DNA of 64,000 nucleotides from positions 44,999,085 to 45,063,084 of the forward strand of contig CM044955.1 of NCBI GenBank assembly GCA_024516035.1, in the 5' to 3' direction. Of this stretch, positions 23,668 through 34,639 are shown piece by piece (the first letter of the stretch is position 1; each line of letters opens with the position of its first letter). Origin of the DNA: Bactericera cockerelli (lineage: Eukaryota; Arthropoda; Insecta; Hemiptera; Triozidae). Below the pieces are notes generated by a model. The model was not told where the DNA came from and made no database searches. It worked only from the letters and a program-made list of their open reading frames with translations. A program made the position numbers and the translations under genes.

Positions 23668-24132
23668 TCACACCGCTGAGATCATATAACATAGAGGGAA
23701 CCTTACCTATCTCGAGTTGAACAAATTTATGCGTCCAACTTTGAACAGCTGATGGTCCCTCTTTCAACAAATCCCGGCTTCTGATTAGTTCAATTTATTT
23801 GAATTTTTTGTTTACCTCATGCAGTGGCGGGTATCTAAACATCCTTAATTTTCACGTCAGGTACCAAATCTTATATTACTACATAATGAGTAGAAAATAA
23901 GGAAAGTAAAAGTGGCAGCAAAGAAAAAATTAACTGATAGGAGGTATGTATGAATAAAGTAAAAATATTATTTTAGAAGAATTAGGTAGTTTAGGTACCC
24001 ACTCTTTCGCGAGAGAAAAACTACTACAACTCCGGCACTGATTTTGAAATCAGCTGATGGTCCTTCTTGGACGCAAATCTCGATACATCGGGATCCCTTT
24101 ATGTTATAATATATGATCTCAGTGGTTCACAC
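23668..24132 (+). mobile_element. ~465-bp MITE with long inverted ends
   Basis: Left end GTTCACACCGCTGAGATCAT...AACATAGAGGGA (from 23668) is the inverse of TCCC...ATGATCTCAGTGGTTCACA (to 24132), with small gaps. No ORF. It directly abuts the next MITE. Confidence 0.65.
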
Positions 24133-24138
24133 AAAAGC

Positions 24139-24418
24139 CGTATTTTTCTTTCTAACCAAAGTTAACCAAACGGGAATAAAATGCACCAAACTGGAAGCAA
24201 GTCATTTTTCTTTTGGAAGAGGAAAAATTTCCACTTCCAAAGTTAACCAAAGTGGAATTAGAAAATTCTTGCTTCCAGTTCTTTTATAGGTTAAGTCCAT
24301 TGTTTATCTTTAAAAGTAACCAAACGCATTTTTCTTTCACGAATGACCTTGGAATAAAATGGAAATATTTGGAAAAAACCTAACCATTTTTTTTTTTTTA
24401 GTTAGAAAGAAAAATACG
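24139..24418 (+). mobile_element. 280-bp MITE with perfect 18-bp inverted ends
   Basis: CGTATTTTTCTTTCTAAC at 24139-24156 is the exact complement of GTTAGAAAGAAAAATACG at 24401-24418. The interior is AT-rich and contains repeated AGTTAACCAAA. It lies 91 bp beyond the KLHDC3 stop codon, probably in its 3' UTR or just past it. Confidence 0.75.
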
Positions 24419-24508
24419 ACTAAACACGGCCACGACTACCAGAATTCAATGCCGCGTCAGTCGCCCCAAGAACATCCGAATGAAGAGCCCGCGCGCAGGG
24501 TCGTACAC

Positions 24509-24803
24509 TCAGCCCGTCTTGCTGCTGTGGGCCCGCACGGAGTTGGCAGTGCTCATGGCCCGCGCCTCCCAGGCCAGGGAGCGGGGCAGCGCGCGTGTCG
24601 GCAGGCTGTGGGCCAGCACGGTCACGAGACAGAGGGTGCGCAGGGAGGGGGAGAAGGCGAGCACGTGCAGGTCGTCATTGTCCACGAGGTTGGACTCGCC
24701 GAACAGCGGGTCGTAAGGGTTGGAGGTGTTGTTCACGGGACTCAGGTAGGGGCGGGAGGCCTCCACAGACTCACGCGTCGCCTTGTCCAGCGCGGAGAGG
24801 GGG
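24509..24803 (-). CDS. KLHDC3: KLHDC3 exon 6 with stop codon
   Basis: Encodes SPLSALDKATRESVEASRPY through DDLHVLAFSPSLRTLCLVTV to RAHSSKTG and stop. Contains the BC-box and Cul2-box fits. Acceptor CTCATGTCCCCAG. Confidence 0.92.
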
Positions 24804-27800
24804 CTGGGGACATGAGGTACATTCAAAATCACAGTCCAAATATAATTCAAGAGGAACGTGGATAAAAGAGAAAAGATTCCAGGTCAAAATTAACTGTTTA
24901 TATCCTCTTCGCGCCCAACACCAATTTTTGTTTTGTAGTACAAAGTGACCGGTGGCCTCGCCCGAGGACAAACATTTTATGCTACTTGGTAGTATGAATT
25001 TTTAGCTTGGGCACTTAGGACTATAAAATAAATGTCCTCTTACGAGGACATTGGGCGCGAAGAGATTATGAGAAAATAACCTCTGTTAAGCTTTTACCCT
25101 TCACGGCATCGCTGCGATGCCAAAATTGAAACTCCTGTAATAGTCCACTTGGTAGAAATTCGAAAACCTCAGATACGGTCCATGCCATCGTGACGATACC
25201 ACAAACAAAAAATCAGATGTGGTCCACGTCTGTCAGATGAAAAAGTCTGGCATCGCGCGGATGCCAGACTTTTTCCCTCCAATTTTTTTCATTTTATTCT
25301 AAATCAAATGAAACCAATCAGAGTTCACGTAAATAATTGGATTCTACGCGCTTTTTTTATTTTATTAACAATGCTTACTTCACACATGTAAACATATCTG
25401 ATCGATCGAAATTCATAGCCCAAGGCGAGCACCTCACGTTCCCTGGGGTCTAAAAGTAGAAATTTTGAAGTTTTTTTCTAATTTTAATAAAAATGTCTAA
25501 AAGAAAAAGTTTTGCGCTGAAGAAGGAAGAAAGTATCGGTGAACTCATGGATTGACGCTAAGTTCCAATTTTGTTTTCATAGAGATAATCTAGTTCTAAA
25601 GAGGCCTCCTCAAACATAGCTCTCTCTCAATCTAATACCTACACCTGTTTATATGAACTGAAGAGGAACAGAGAATTTTGTAAGGTTGTTCAAGAAATAT
25701 TTTCATTTCCCATTCATTACCTACATAATGGTATAATAGAAAGTATTTTTTTCGGCAACTTTTTTCGAATAACATTTCTCGACAAATGGGGTTGCTCTGA
25801 TTTCAAAAAGTGATTTTTATAGTAACTTACTTTGTATTTATAATGTTTTTTCTTTTACACATCCTGTATATGTCGAACAGAAAATAATTCAAAATAGTGA
25901 TGACCTGATGTAGGATTTGCGTTTTCAATCATACCGGACCTAATCGAGGTTTCCTTGTTGGCATCGCAGCGATGCTATGGACCATTTAACTTTTTTTTAT
26001 TATAAATAAATCATTTGTTTTATTTTTCACAGAGGACCCATCCTAAGCCATTTTTTATTTGGTTTCTAAGATTTTTTATTTATCTTCTAACCTTTTGTTT
26101 GAAGTGCAAACAAAAGGTTAAAAGAGAAACCTGGAGGTATCATCATAGGGTGGCGTCATCGTGAACGATGGTAGCCAGACAGTGGAGTAATGACTCAGCA
26201 CTTCTACCACTGTCTATACGATGAGGCCAAAAATTGACAAGGGCCCCCAGAACCAAGCCAATGCTTGGTCTACTCCCTGTTTATAGTCCCCCAGCTAGAC
26301 TGCTGGTCTACTCCCTGTTTATAGTCCCCCAGCCAGACTGCTGGTCTACTCCCTGTTTATAGTCCCCCAGCCAGACAAGGAGGTATAGCAAGGAAAAAGA
26401 TTCTCTACCTGCTGCCCCCGAACATGATGAGCGTGTCGCCCTTGACGATGCAGGACTGGCGGCGTCGCCGGGTGGGGGTCAGGCCGTGGGGCCGCACCTC
26501 CTGCCAGGCCTGGGACCGCGTGCAGTAGCGGTGGATGTCGTTGTAGTGCTCTTCCACCAGGCCGTTGTAGCCCCCGAACACGTACAGGCAGTCCTGGTAC
26601 ACGAAGGCGGAGTGGGAGCGCCGGCCCACCGGAGTCGAACCTGCGGTCACCAGACATGATAATTGAATCGTTTATTTCAGAAATAACCCAAGTCCATGAA
26701 ACATTTTTTTTTTCAGGAGCTAAAAAAAACTGTATATTTCTTTTAGATCGAACAGGGAAAAAATATTAATATTAGGTGCTAAAGTAACATTGGACAATAA
26801 TAAAAAACATATATCATATTTTTTTACTAGCCTAGCGACCTTTGAAATGGCTGGACTTGTGTTGTTTCTGCATTTAACTAAGTTTTCAAAGAAAAAACTG
26901 GTATTTTATTTACAAAATTTGATTTTATTGATCTATTTTGAATACTGAATAGTCATATAATAATTATTTATGTTTACTTTACCTTTATGATATATATTTT
27001 ATTAGTTCAGTTCCAATATCTATACAAGGTAACCATGAGTTTATTATCCTCTCAAATATCTCCAGAACAGCTTGGAATTTAATTTAATAACATTTGTTTT
27101 TAAAATAGGTATAAAAAATCTGGTGTAAACATCACACGAATTTCCTTATCTCCCAAAAAGGAGTCGAATTCCGCCACTGGTGACTGAACGGTAACAGATA
27201 ACTAAAAATCAATGCCAAATTCGTGATCAGCACTTCAAAATCATTTAATTTGATATGTCACAACCCCCATCTATGATGAATAATAAAAAGGTTAGTCCAA
27301 TCGGGTCCCCCTACAATACCGGTAAATTGGGGCCGGTTTCCAAAAAATTAAAGATATCAAAAAAATGATCAGAGTGAACCCCTATTATTTTTTTAGTCTG
27401 AGAAAATGTTGTTCTCTAACTTTTTTTGTATCTTTAACCTATTCAAAGAAGCGGTGCTTGCGGCCAAAATTTGCGGCCCTGCGGCCGCAGAATGCGGCCG
27501 ATTTCAACCAAAAGTTTCATGGTTCGTCTGGTGTATAAAATTAATTACCATACCAAATTTCAAGTCTCTAGCTCTTACCGTTCTTGAGATATCCTGTTCA
27601 CACACACACAGACACACACACACACACACACAGACAGACGCACGGACCAATGGCTGAAAACCACTTTTTTGGTATCCTGAGGCTATGATTCGTCCAGAAA
27701 TGTGAAAAGCTGGGTAGGTCAAATTTTCGACGAATACAATACTTTCCTTATTATAGGATAAGGAAAGTAAAAAAATGAGGGTCAAAATTTGTAACTGCGT

Positions 27801-30800
27801 ATTTTTCACATTGCCAAATTAATCATCACTAAAAAAATTCCTTGAAAAACACTTAGTTATCTCAAAAGTCTCAGGTGTCCTCGAGATATTCGAGTGGAAC
27901 ATGAAGTCAAGAACATCCTGTAGATTTTGGAGGTAAAACATCATGTAGGGCCAAGTTACAAAGTAGGGTTAAAAAGGGGGATTCTGAGTATGAGATATAA
28001 GAGTTGTCTGGCTGGGGGACTATGAACAAGGAGTAGACCAGTATTGGATTCGTTCTGGGGGGCCTTGTCCATTATTAGCCTCCTTGTAAAGACAGTGGTA
28101 AAAGTGCTGAATCATGCCTCCAATGTCTGGCTACCATCGTTTACGATGACGCCACCCTATGATGATGATATAAGATAGCAGGGGAGATTTATTTATTTAG
28201 AAACTCTTTATTAGTAGAACATACTCGTATATGTATACATTGTATACAGACAAATAATGGTAAAAAATAAATATAAAATTGACAATATTAATAATATAAA
28301 CAAGAAAAAAAATAAATAAAATATATACATATGTCCTAACTAAAGGGCGGGGTTATTGCCTATGGCAATCTCTTCCACCCAACCCTTTTTTTGTCATTAT
28401 TTCCTATGATGCCCTGTGATTGGTTTACCAGAAGTGTTGGGTCGAATCCAGGTGAAGTACTTGAGATCCAAGTAGACCAGGTCCGAGCAGTACACCTCAC
28501 TGCCGCTATGATACAGAGCGCTCTCATCGCCTCTGCCTCCCCAGATGTACATGCGACCATCGATGATGTTGGCTGTGTGGAAGTCCCTATACGAGGGGGG
28601 CTGTCCCTGGAACATCAAGTTAGAAGAGTTAAGCTATGACTTTTTTACGAACAAGAGTCTCTTTACAATCTTTGTCGATAGCACAGCTAAGAGCCAAGTT
28701 AGAAGAGTTAAGCTATGACTTCTTTACAAACAAGAGTCTCTTCACAATCTTTGTCGGTAGCACAGCTAAGAGCCTCCTTCACTTTTCTGAACAATTTATA
28801 TTATTTTATTTATTATCTGTTAATCCTAAAACTGCTCGTTTTATATGAAATGTTAATCATCACCATAATATATGAGTAGATCTTACATGGATTAACCGAC
28901 CTCAGCAGTTTCATCGATGAGGCGACGGACTTGTAACCTGGAGGTCGGTGGTTCAAGTCCCGATTTCAGCATAGATTTAGTAAAGCAAGTTTGACTAATA
29001 TCACGAAAGTGATTAAAACAAATTTAATATGATAACAAACTAACATTTTTTACTTATTCTAGATAATTGTTGTTGTTAAATCACACTTAACAACAGGTCG
29101 TATTAATTTCAAATTTCCTTTTATGAAATCAACTGATCTCACATTTTCATCGATTATCATTGTGCAAGCCGCTATCACAGGTCACGAGAGTACAACAGAC
29201 AATCTTCTTCTTTCTCTTTCACTTTGCCTTTTCCCAAATCTACTTATTAGGGTCAGCATTGTTCAACCTCATGGTTGAAATTGGTTGGTTGTGGCACATT
29301 TTTATGGCTGGATGGCTTTCCTTATGCCAACGATTCTACCTCATTTAACGTTCGTATTGGGACGGGGGTTTTATCCTACATTCGCTGAGAATCGTACCAG
29401 TTACCTACATTAACCTCAAACAGCCTGGGTAGGGCCGGAATTGCAAACCTCACGTGTACGGAGGGAACATAATATTCTGTGTGAAAAGTCTCCTCCAACC
29501 GGGGATAAAACTCGGGATCTCTGGACTACCGGCAGTAGTCACAAACGTTACGCCACGGAAGCTGGCAGAGTACAACAGACAATACCAAAGAATAATATTT
29601 ATTTATTTATTTACACTTTATTAACACGTTGAGCGGCGCATGATTTTGAGGTAAACTTTTGTCTGTTCCAAGCAAAATTGGTCAATTTTCAAAATCACCT
29701 ATCTCAGCTAATAAGATTGCTCAGAACCAAGACCATCACGTTATAGCTCTGTTCTACGGCAATAATTCCTTCATAAGAAATACAACACCCCCATAGGGGC
29801 TTAGTGTACATAAACTGAAGTCATATTTTAAAGCCCCCATGTGGGCTTAGGTACCAGTTGATAGTATAGAAAAAGCCCCCATGGGGTCCTGCGGCGCTCG
29901 ACGTGTTAATAGGACATATTATATACAACACAAATAATTACAAATTAAAATCTTAATATATAAATGTCAAAGTCACTGACTGACTGACTGATCATCGCTC
30001 TACAGCCCAAACCGTAATACCTAGCGAGCTGAAATTTGGTAGGTAGCTTTGTCTTATAGTCTAGATGTGCAATAAGACGGGATTTTTTAAAATTCCCACT
30101 ACAACACCTGCCATTGGCGAAAAAGGATTTTTTGCTTTCACGGCCATGCCTCGGCCCGCAAAGCGGGCGACAGCCCGCTAGTACAATATAATAGAAGAAA
30201 AAATAAATAAATATATACATCATATATGTCCTAACTAAAGGGCGGGGTTATTACCTTTGGCAATCTCTTCCACCCAACCCTTATATTAATAATAATAATG
30301 AGTATGTCTAACCGAGGTTTGAATGAAAGACCAATGGAAAGTCGTCAGGTCCAGTGCAAACACGTCCTGTGTGAACTGCGTCTCCTCATCTATGTAGCCG
30401 CCGAAGATGTACATCTTGTCCTGGTAGACACAGGCGGAGTGCCCATCCCGAGCCTCTGGGATCTGGCCCGTCACCTCCGGGCAAGACCACAGGCGCGTCT
30501 CTGGTAACAAATATTACAAACAAACAAGAAACAAAACCAGGTAAAAAAACAAATACTCTGGAAACAAAAAAAAAACAAAAAAACAAAAAAAAAACAAAAC
30601 AAATCTGGTAATAGAGTACCAATAAACTTGTTATGTAAACCTTGTAAAAAAAAAAAAAAAAATGTAATCCAACGTCAGGGAATCGATCCATGGAACATTT
30701 ACCGATATAATAATTATAATAATTTCGTGTCCGTGAGATAGTATAGTAGTGCTTTATTTAGACTGTCGGCTCGAGACAGGGAGTCCCATTATGCTAACAG

Positions 30801-32714
30801 TTTAATATAGCACCTCTTTATTTATTGTATATTTTACAGGATTTTATAAATATTATAACTAGAAAAACATAAATTACAAATAGTAATGTAATAGGTATTG
30901 ATACCTAAATCAAGGTAGTGAGAGGATTATATGGACGGCCAGATCCAATGTCTAGGCTCCTTTCATGTACATATTTCTTTATTTATTAATATAATCAGCC
31001 TATTTACCGATAAATAGGCTGATTATATTAATAAATAAAACTGTCCATAGTGGGGCTCTGACCCTGCTTAGGAACATTAAAAAATATAAATCTGTGTCCA
31101 TGTGTCAGCCTGGTTTGCGTTGGAATGCCAGCACCACGAAGTCTTCACCTCGCTGGACGTTGCGTTGCTTAGCTTCAGTGATGCTACGAGAACCGGTGCA
31201 TTCAACGCGCCATCGACGCTGGGTAGTAAAGAGTTTACTGCTACTATTTTGAGGGAAAAGTAAAAGCCAGAAGAACAAGACAATATTTTGTCTTTAAGAA
31301 AACTTCCGAGCCAAAACCTAGGCTATCTTACCTGAACAAGGTGTAGCATTAAGACTACTTTAGAAGATGATGATGACTACACACTGGTAGTAGATACCCG
31401 TCGTATTGTACGCCCTCTCCTCGTTCTTTGTCTTCTTATGTAATTACTTCATCTAGTATGTCTATTCAATATCTAGATTAATATCTTTAAATAATATTAC
31501 CATTACAGCTATTACACTCACCACAGTTAAAACAGAAGAGCCGGTTGCACACGTAGCGGTCATTTCGTCCGCCCCAGATATATATGTTGCCCTCGTGCAC
31601 CACTGCGCTGTGGCCATACCTCTGGTAGGGGGTCAGGCTGTACTGAGGGGTGCCCTTGGATGCCACGGGCACGGCAGACCACCGTAGAGTTTCTGAAAGA
31701 GAAAAGTAGGTAAATGAATATAATGGAAATCAATTAATTTATACTGCCAAGGTATTTTCAGTCTTGAGACTGAAAAGTCTCTCTATTTTAGTAGGCTGAA
31801 AATAAATGTGATGTACGGTATTTTTGATTGTACCCTGTTTTGATTAAAAATCTCAATTTTTTTTTTTAAAATAATTCTGATGTCAAGTACTTTTCAGACA
31901 TGTATTACAAACAGGGTGGTTCCATTAAAGATTCCTAAGTTGACCCTCCTGAGGCCGACCCAGGTAATAATAAATGATTGGTAGGTACATTGTTACAGAA
32001 TAAAAATATCTTTATCTTTTGCTAACAAAAAGAAACGGCTCGATAAATATTTACAGCATCAAAAAATTTCAATAAAATTGTATGTATGGTTTTATTTGTG
32101 GTGAAGCACAAGGCCTCTTCACAATTTTTGTGGGTAGCGCAGCATTACTAAGAGCTTCCTGTACTTTTCGAATTATTCTATTACATTAATTTCTTTTTAC
32201 TCTGGTAATGCCGCCACTGGTCGTTACTCATACAAGTAACTACTCATTTTTCCTCACGAGGTATGAGTGGACCCCGAACACCCAAGAACAGAGCAGAAAA
32301 AATCCTGCCCCGCTGGGGATCGAACCCAGGTCACCGTGTGTGCAATGCCTAGCGCGCTAACTCACTCTGCCACGGTGACTTCGTAAATTTCAGTAAAATT
32401 TATTCCGTGATAAAAACTTATGGAACTCCACAGAGTTCAAAATTCTGTCCGTATAATTCTGCCTGTGAGTATAGTTTTTACAGTTTTTTGTTTATTATCA
32501 TCCTTCCTTCACGGTGAGATAGGTATCTGGTTCTATCAACCGAATAATTATTATTATTATTACCTGTGTTGAGGATGTACACATCCATAGGGCGCCGTTT
32601 CACGTAATCCTCTCCAGAGCAGTAGCCTCCAAATGTGAATATCTTGTTGTCATTGAGAGCGGCGGCGTGATTAACCCTGCGCGGTCCACCCGTCAGGTGA
32701 ACAGTCCAGTACAT
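24509..32714 (-). CDS. KLHDC3: KLHDC3-like kelch protein, complete, 404 aa
   Basis: Predicted substrate receptor of a CUL2-elongin B/C ubiquitin ligase; mammalian KLHDC3 recognises C-terminal glycine degrons. Exons on the minus strand are 32714-32564 (coding part), 31692-31522, 30500-30313, 28606-28429, 26640-26409 and 24803-24509, all GT-AG and in phase: 1215 bp including stop. The start MYWTVHLTGGPRRVNHAA and the GGYCSGEDY turn are KLHDC3 hallmarks. Six kelch repeats are visible (HAAALND...FGGYC, HSAVVHE...WGGRN, HSACVYQ...FGGYI, HTANIID...WGGRG, HSAFVYQ...FGGYN, QSCIVKG...FGGSS). The C-terminus has a BC-box fit (SLRTLCLVTV, 360-369) and a Cul2-box fit (LPRSLAWEA, 379-387), and ends in KTG. 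The human protein is about 382 residues. Exons are GC-rich and introns full of repeats. Confidence 0.93.
24904..25064 (+). mobile_element. 161-bp MITE of the GTCCTC-palindrome family
   Basis: Ends CCTCTTCGCGCCCAA and TTGGGCGCGAAGAG are exact inverted repeats. Inside are a GTCCTCTTACGAGGAC palindrome (25034-25049) and a damaged one (24954-24969). Same termini as the element at 45383. It lies in the last KLHDC3 intron. Confidence 0.75.
25095..25995 (+). mobile_element. Possible DNA transposon with GCATCG hairpins
   Basis: GGCATCGCTGCGATGCC (25107-25123), TCTGGCATCGCGCGGATGCCAGA (25247-25269) and GGCATCGCAGCGATGC (25961-25976) are palindromes near the two ends of an AT-rich block flanked by GTTAAG and TTTAAC. 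The ends are not exactly set and no ORF is seen. Confidence 0.45.
26125..26380 (+). repeat. KLHDC3: Inverted repeat arm plus 38-bp tandem array beside KLHDC3 exon 5
   Basis: GGTGGCGTCATCGTGAACGA ... GGTAGCCAGACA, ACCACTGTCT and TCTACTCCCTGTTTATAGTC recur inverted at about 28008-28163. The part GGTCTACTCCCTGTTTATAG ... CCCCCAGCCAGACTGCT is repeated three times (26267, 26305, 26343). A related TCTGGCTGGGGGAAG string occurs in the palindromic element near 19130. Confidence 0.75.
26409..26640 (-). CDS. KLHDC3: KLHDC3 exon 5
   Basis: Encodes STPVGRRSHSAFVYQDCLYV, NDIHRYCTRSQAWQEVRPHG and RRRRQSCIVKGDTLIMFGGS, kelch repeats 5 and 6. Acceptor GTGACCGCAG; donor GTAGAG. Very GC-rich. Confidence 0.93.
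26700..28005 (-). other. KLHDC3 intron: AT-rich with TACTTTC-type repeat
   Basis: A dispersed repeat at about 27480-27770 (CTCTTACCGTTCTTGAGATA, a CA microsatellite, CCTTATTATAGGATAAGG) is the inverse of 4700-4950 in the hAT-like composite. No coding seen. Confidence 0.5.
28195..28385 (+). mobile_element. Dispersed repeat with GGGCGGGGTTA-type tail
   Basis: A (T)ATTTATTTA start and A-rich body end in GTCCTAACTAAAGGGCGGGG and GCCTATGGCAATCTCTTCCA. Sister tails at 3067, 30227, 34957, 51700, 56240, 61435 and 62870 all keep a small palindrome of the AATGCC-xx-GGCATT type. Probably the 3' end of a retroposon; the family is not identified. Confidence 0.55.
28429..28606 (-). CDS. KLHDC3: KLHDC3 exon 4
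   Basis: Encodes GQPPSYRDFHTANIIDGRMY to FTWIRPNTS, kelch repeat 4. Acceptor TTGATGTTCCAG; donor GTAAAC. A 79-bp tandem duplication starts 11 bp beyond the acceptor (28617-28775). Confidence 0.92.
28617..28775 (+). repeat. 79-bp tandem duplication
   Basis: AAGTTAGAAGAGTTAAGCTA begins at 28617 and 28696; the unit ends in a family G SINE-body fragment (GGTAGCACAGCTAAGAGCC). Confidence 0.8.
28893..29036 (+). mobile_element. tRNA-like SINE (family B)
   Basis: ACCGACCTCAGCAGTTTCAT, GGTCGGTGGTTCAAGTCCCG, then GTAAAGCAAGTTTGACTAAT and ATATGATAAC: near-complete and uninterrupted. Confidence 0.82.
29205..29574 (-). mobile_element. tRNA-like SINE (family E), full length
   Basis: Reverse copy from the head (CCAGCTTCCGTGGCGTAACG on the minus strand, B-box complement GGGATAAAACTC) through the 3' domain (CAGCCTGGGTAGGGCCGG, ATTCGCTGAGAATCGTACC) to ACCATGAGGTTGAACAATGC. 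Copies at 63226 and 63655 define the roughly 345-bp unit. Confidence 0.8.
29951..30181 (+). mobile_element. Non-autonomous Helitron, 231 bp
   Basis: Starts TCTTAATATATAAATGTC after A at 29950 and ends with hairpin GCCCGCAAAGCGGGC and CCCGCTAG before T at 30182. The TC...CTAG ends, 3' hairpin and A|T site without target duplication are Helitron hallmarks. Confidence 0.88.
30313..30500 (-). CDS. KLHDC3: KLHDC3 exon 3
   Basis: Encodes TRLWSCPEVTGQIPEARDGH to HWSFIQTS, kelch repeat 3 (HSACVYQDKMYIFGGYI). Acceptor TTACCAG; donor GTTAGA is a weak match to the consensus but gives the right phase. Confidence 0.9.
31100..31222 (-). mobile_element. 5S rRNA-headed SINE fragment
   Basis: On the minus strand from 31222: CCAGCGTCGATGGCGCGTTG, GGTTCTCGTAGCATCACTGA, AGCTAAGCAACG, CCAGCGAGGTGAAGACTTCG, the order of 5S rRNA with its internal A-box/C-box region. 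Confidence 0.7.
31522..31692 (-). CDS. KLHDC3: KLHDC3 exon 2
   Basis: Encodes ETLRWSAVPVASKGTPQYSL to NRLFCFNC, kelch repeat 2 (QRYGHSAVVHEGNIYIWGG). Acceptor TCTTTCAG, donor GTGAGT. Confidence 0.92.
32105..32385 (-). mobile_element. tRNA-like SINE (family G)
   Basis: On the minus strand from 32385: AGTCACCGTGGCAGAGTGAG, GCGCGCTAGGCATTGCACAC, GGGTTCGATCCCCAGCGG, then the CTCATACCTCGTGAGG body and GCGCTACCCACAAAAATTGT. Lies upstream of KLHDC3 exon 2. Confidence 0.72.
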
Positions 32715-32735
32715 GGTGCTGGTGCGGGTTAACAA
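32564..32735 (-). CDS. KLHDC3: KLHDC3 exon 1 (start codon at 32712-32714)
   Basis: Coding begins ATG TAC TGG at 32714 after a short leader; an AG acceptor at 32736-32737 (TTTTTGTACACAG) suggests a non-coding exon further upstream. Encodes MYWTVHLTGGPRRVNHAA to DVYILNT, kelch repeat 1. Donor GTAATA follows. Confidence 0.9.
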
Positions 32736-34250
32736 CTGTGTACAAAAAAAGATCAAGTTTGTTAAGTGACAATAATAATAATAAAAATGAAAGGGAAAAG
32801 CTTGCAAAGCGACGGTTTGCGTTCCTCTACTTTTGTCCGTGAGTGTATTATCAACAGGTATTATTGTCAAGTAAAAAACATGAATACAAAGCAGATGATG
32901 GTCGTAAATTGTTGCATTAGTTTCTAACTAGAACACAAGTGATCGATGAAAGTGAGTCAATAATAAAATAGTTCGTTCTAAGTGGCGTCACTCATGGAGG
33001 AATCGAAAACTTATTTGTCAAACTTGCACACAGTCAAATGGCTAATGATCGATTAAGCTCATGATTAAATTCCTCCATTAGCGACTATGAAACAGGGAGT
33101 TTATGTCCAGCTTATGAAATAGAGATACCTACTCTCTAAAAAATAACGAACAAGAAAAATCAGGGTTTCAGAATACTTTTTGTTGTTGTTGTAGATTTAT
33201 ACTTTTTAGAAGAATATACATACAAGAGGAGATTAATAAATAAAATCTCCTCTTGAAGTATTAATTAAAGTACTCAATCAATAAAACGCAAAAGAGAGAA
33301 CAGATTTTACCCCTTTATCCGACCTCTAAAGTATAACCAATATCTAATAATTCATTAATTGAACATTTGATCTTTTTCGAAGAAGAATAAAAGAAACCAT
33401 GATCAGTTTAATTCAACGAACATATTGAGTAGCAAAATTCAAAGTACTTACATCAATTAAAAAAAAAAAAAACAGTTTAAAATCCAAGACAGCAGACCAG
33501 TATAAAAAAACTGCTCTATACACCAACTCGAATTGAAAAGAAATTCACCTCCTTGAATCGCCCTATGAGTCATATGATTCAATACAATATAGATTGGATG
33601 AAACGAAAACACCGCGATTTTTCAATGAATAAAAGTAATATGTGCCTCAGCGCCTCAGAAACGGTCGGAAACAGTTCAGTACCTAGTGTGTTGATGTAAA
33701 AAAAACTGTCGGTAACAAAAAGTGACCTTTTTTTCCCACAGCTGTTATCTTTATACTAAATAAAAAATCACATTTACCCTGAACATACACCACTATCAAA
33801 ACTTCATACATTGGACATCTCAACAGACTTTGGGGAACGTGGACCTAAGCTTTGTTTGGACAGCACGCATAACTTTGGTACACACACATTGTTTGAACAC
33901 CTACACATGGGCACACACGACACACAAAGTAGCAGGTGAGAATCTCACGTAATCAAGAACAGTAAACACACACGATATTTATGTATTGTATATTTATGTT
34001 ATTGTGTTTGAAAGTTGATAAAGAAAAGAAAATTGAACGTGTTTAAGAAAAAGAAAATGAGACCCCCTATTAATGAATTTTACTTTCCTTATCCTATGAT
34101 AAGGAAAGTATTGTTTTTGTCATTCATTTGAGTACGTACACAATATTCGTAGACATATTGTACACAAATATGTGACCACATAATAATAGCACTCTGTCCG
34201 GAATGCCAGATTCAGGTGGTAAAAGTGCTGAAATTAAAGGGGTTAGCTTG
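32736..34250 (-). other. Upstream region of KLHDC3
   Basis: A leader exon and promoter of KLHDC3 should lie here because the first coding exon starts at a splice acceptor, but I see no convincing TATA box or donor. AT-rich; an inverted CTTCAAGAGGAGATT pair at 33220-33255 and a TACTTTCCTTATCCTATGAT palindrome at 34081-34110. Confidence 0.4.
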
Positions 34251-34254
34251 CATT

Positions 34255-34400
34255 GGTAGGTATTTGAGTGGTTAAGGTGCTAGTCTAGTAATCCAGGAAG
34301 CGTAGTAATAATAATAATAATTATAATAATATCAGGACAGACTGACATACCGGGACAGACAGCGTAGGGATCCGTTGGTTCGAATCCCACTCAATACAAG
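34255..34400 (+). mobile_element. tRNA-like SINE (family D), interrupted
   Basis: GAGTGGTTAAGGTGCTAGTC and GGATCCGTTGGTTCGAATCC are split by an AATAATAAT tract and a short SINE A end (CCGGGACAGACAG) at 34306-34363. Confidence 0.65.
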
Positions 34401-34639
34401 ATTTTTTCCTCGTTTATTAGAGCATGCGACCACAAAATTTTAGTACTCTGATGGTTAGGTGGTACAAAATGCTTTCAACATTAAACTCACCTAGTGGTTT
34501 CCTTCACTTAAGGGTCTATTATTATTATTTATTGGTGAAGACTGCCCCAAGTTTGATCCCCGGGGATCTCCGAACTACAAGCAGTAGTCTCAACCACAAA
34601 AGCTAAACTTCTCAATAACATGATAATCTTTTTAAACGA

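Noticed and set aside
24359..24948. Plus-strand frames (168, 117, 78 aa) over the last KLHDC3 exon
   Set aside because: Shadows of the GC-rich minus-strand exon; no domain and no splice support.
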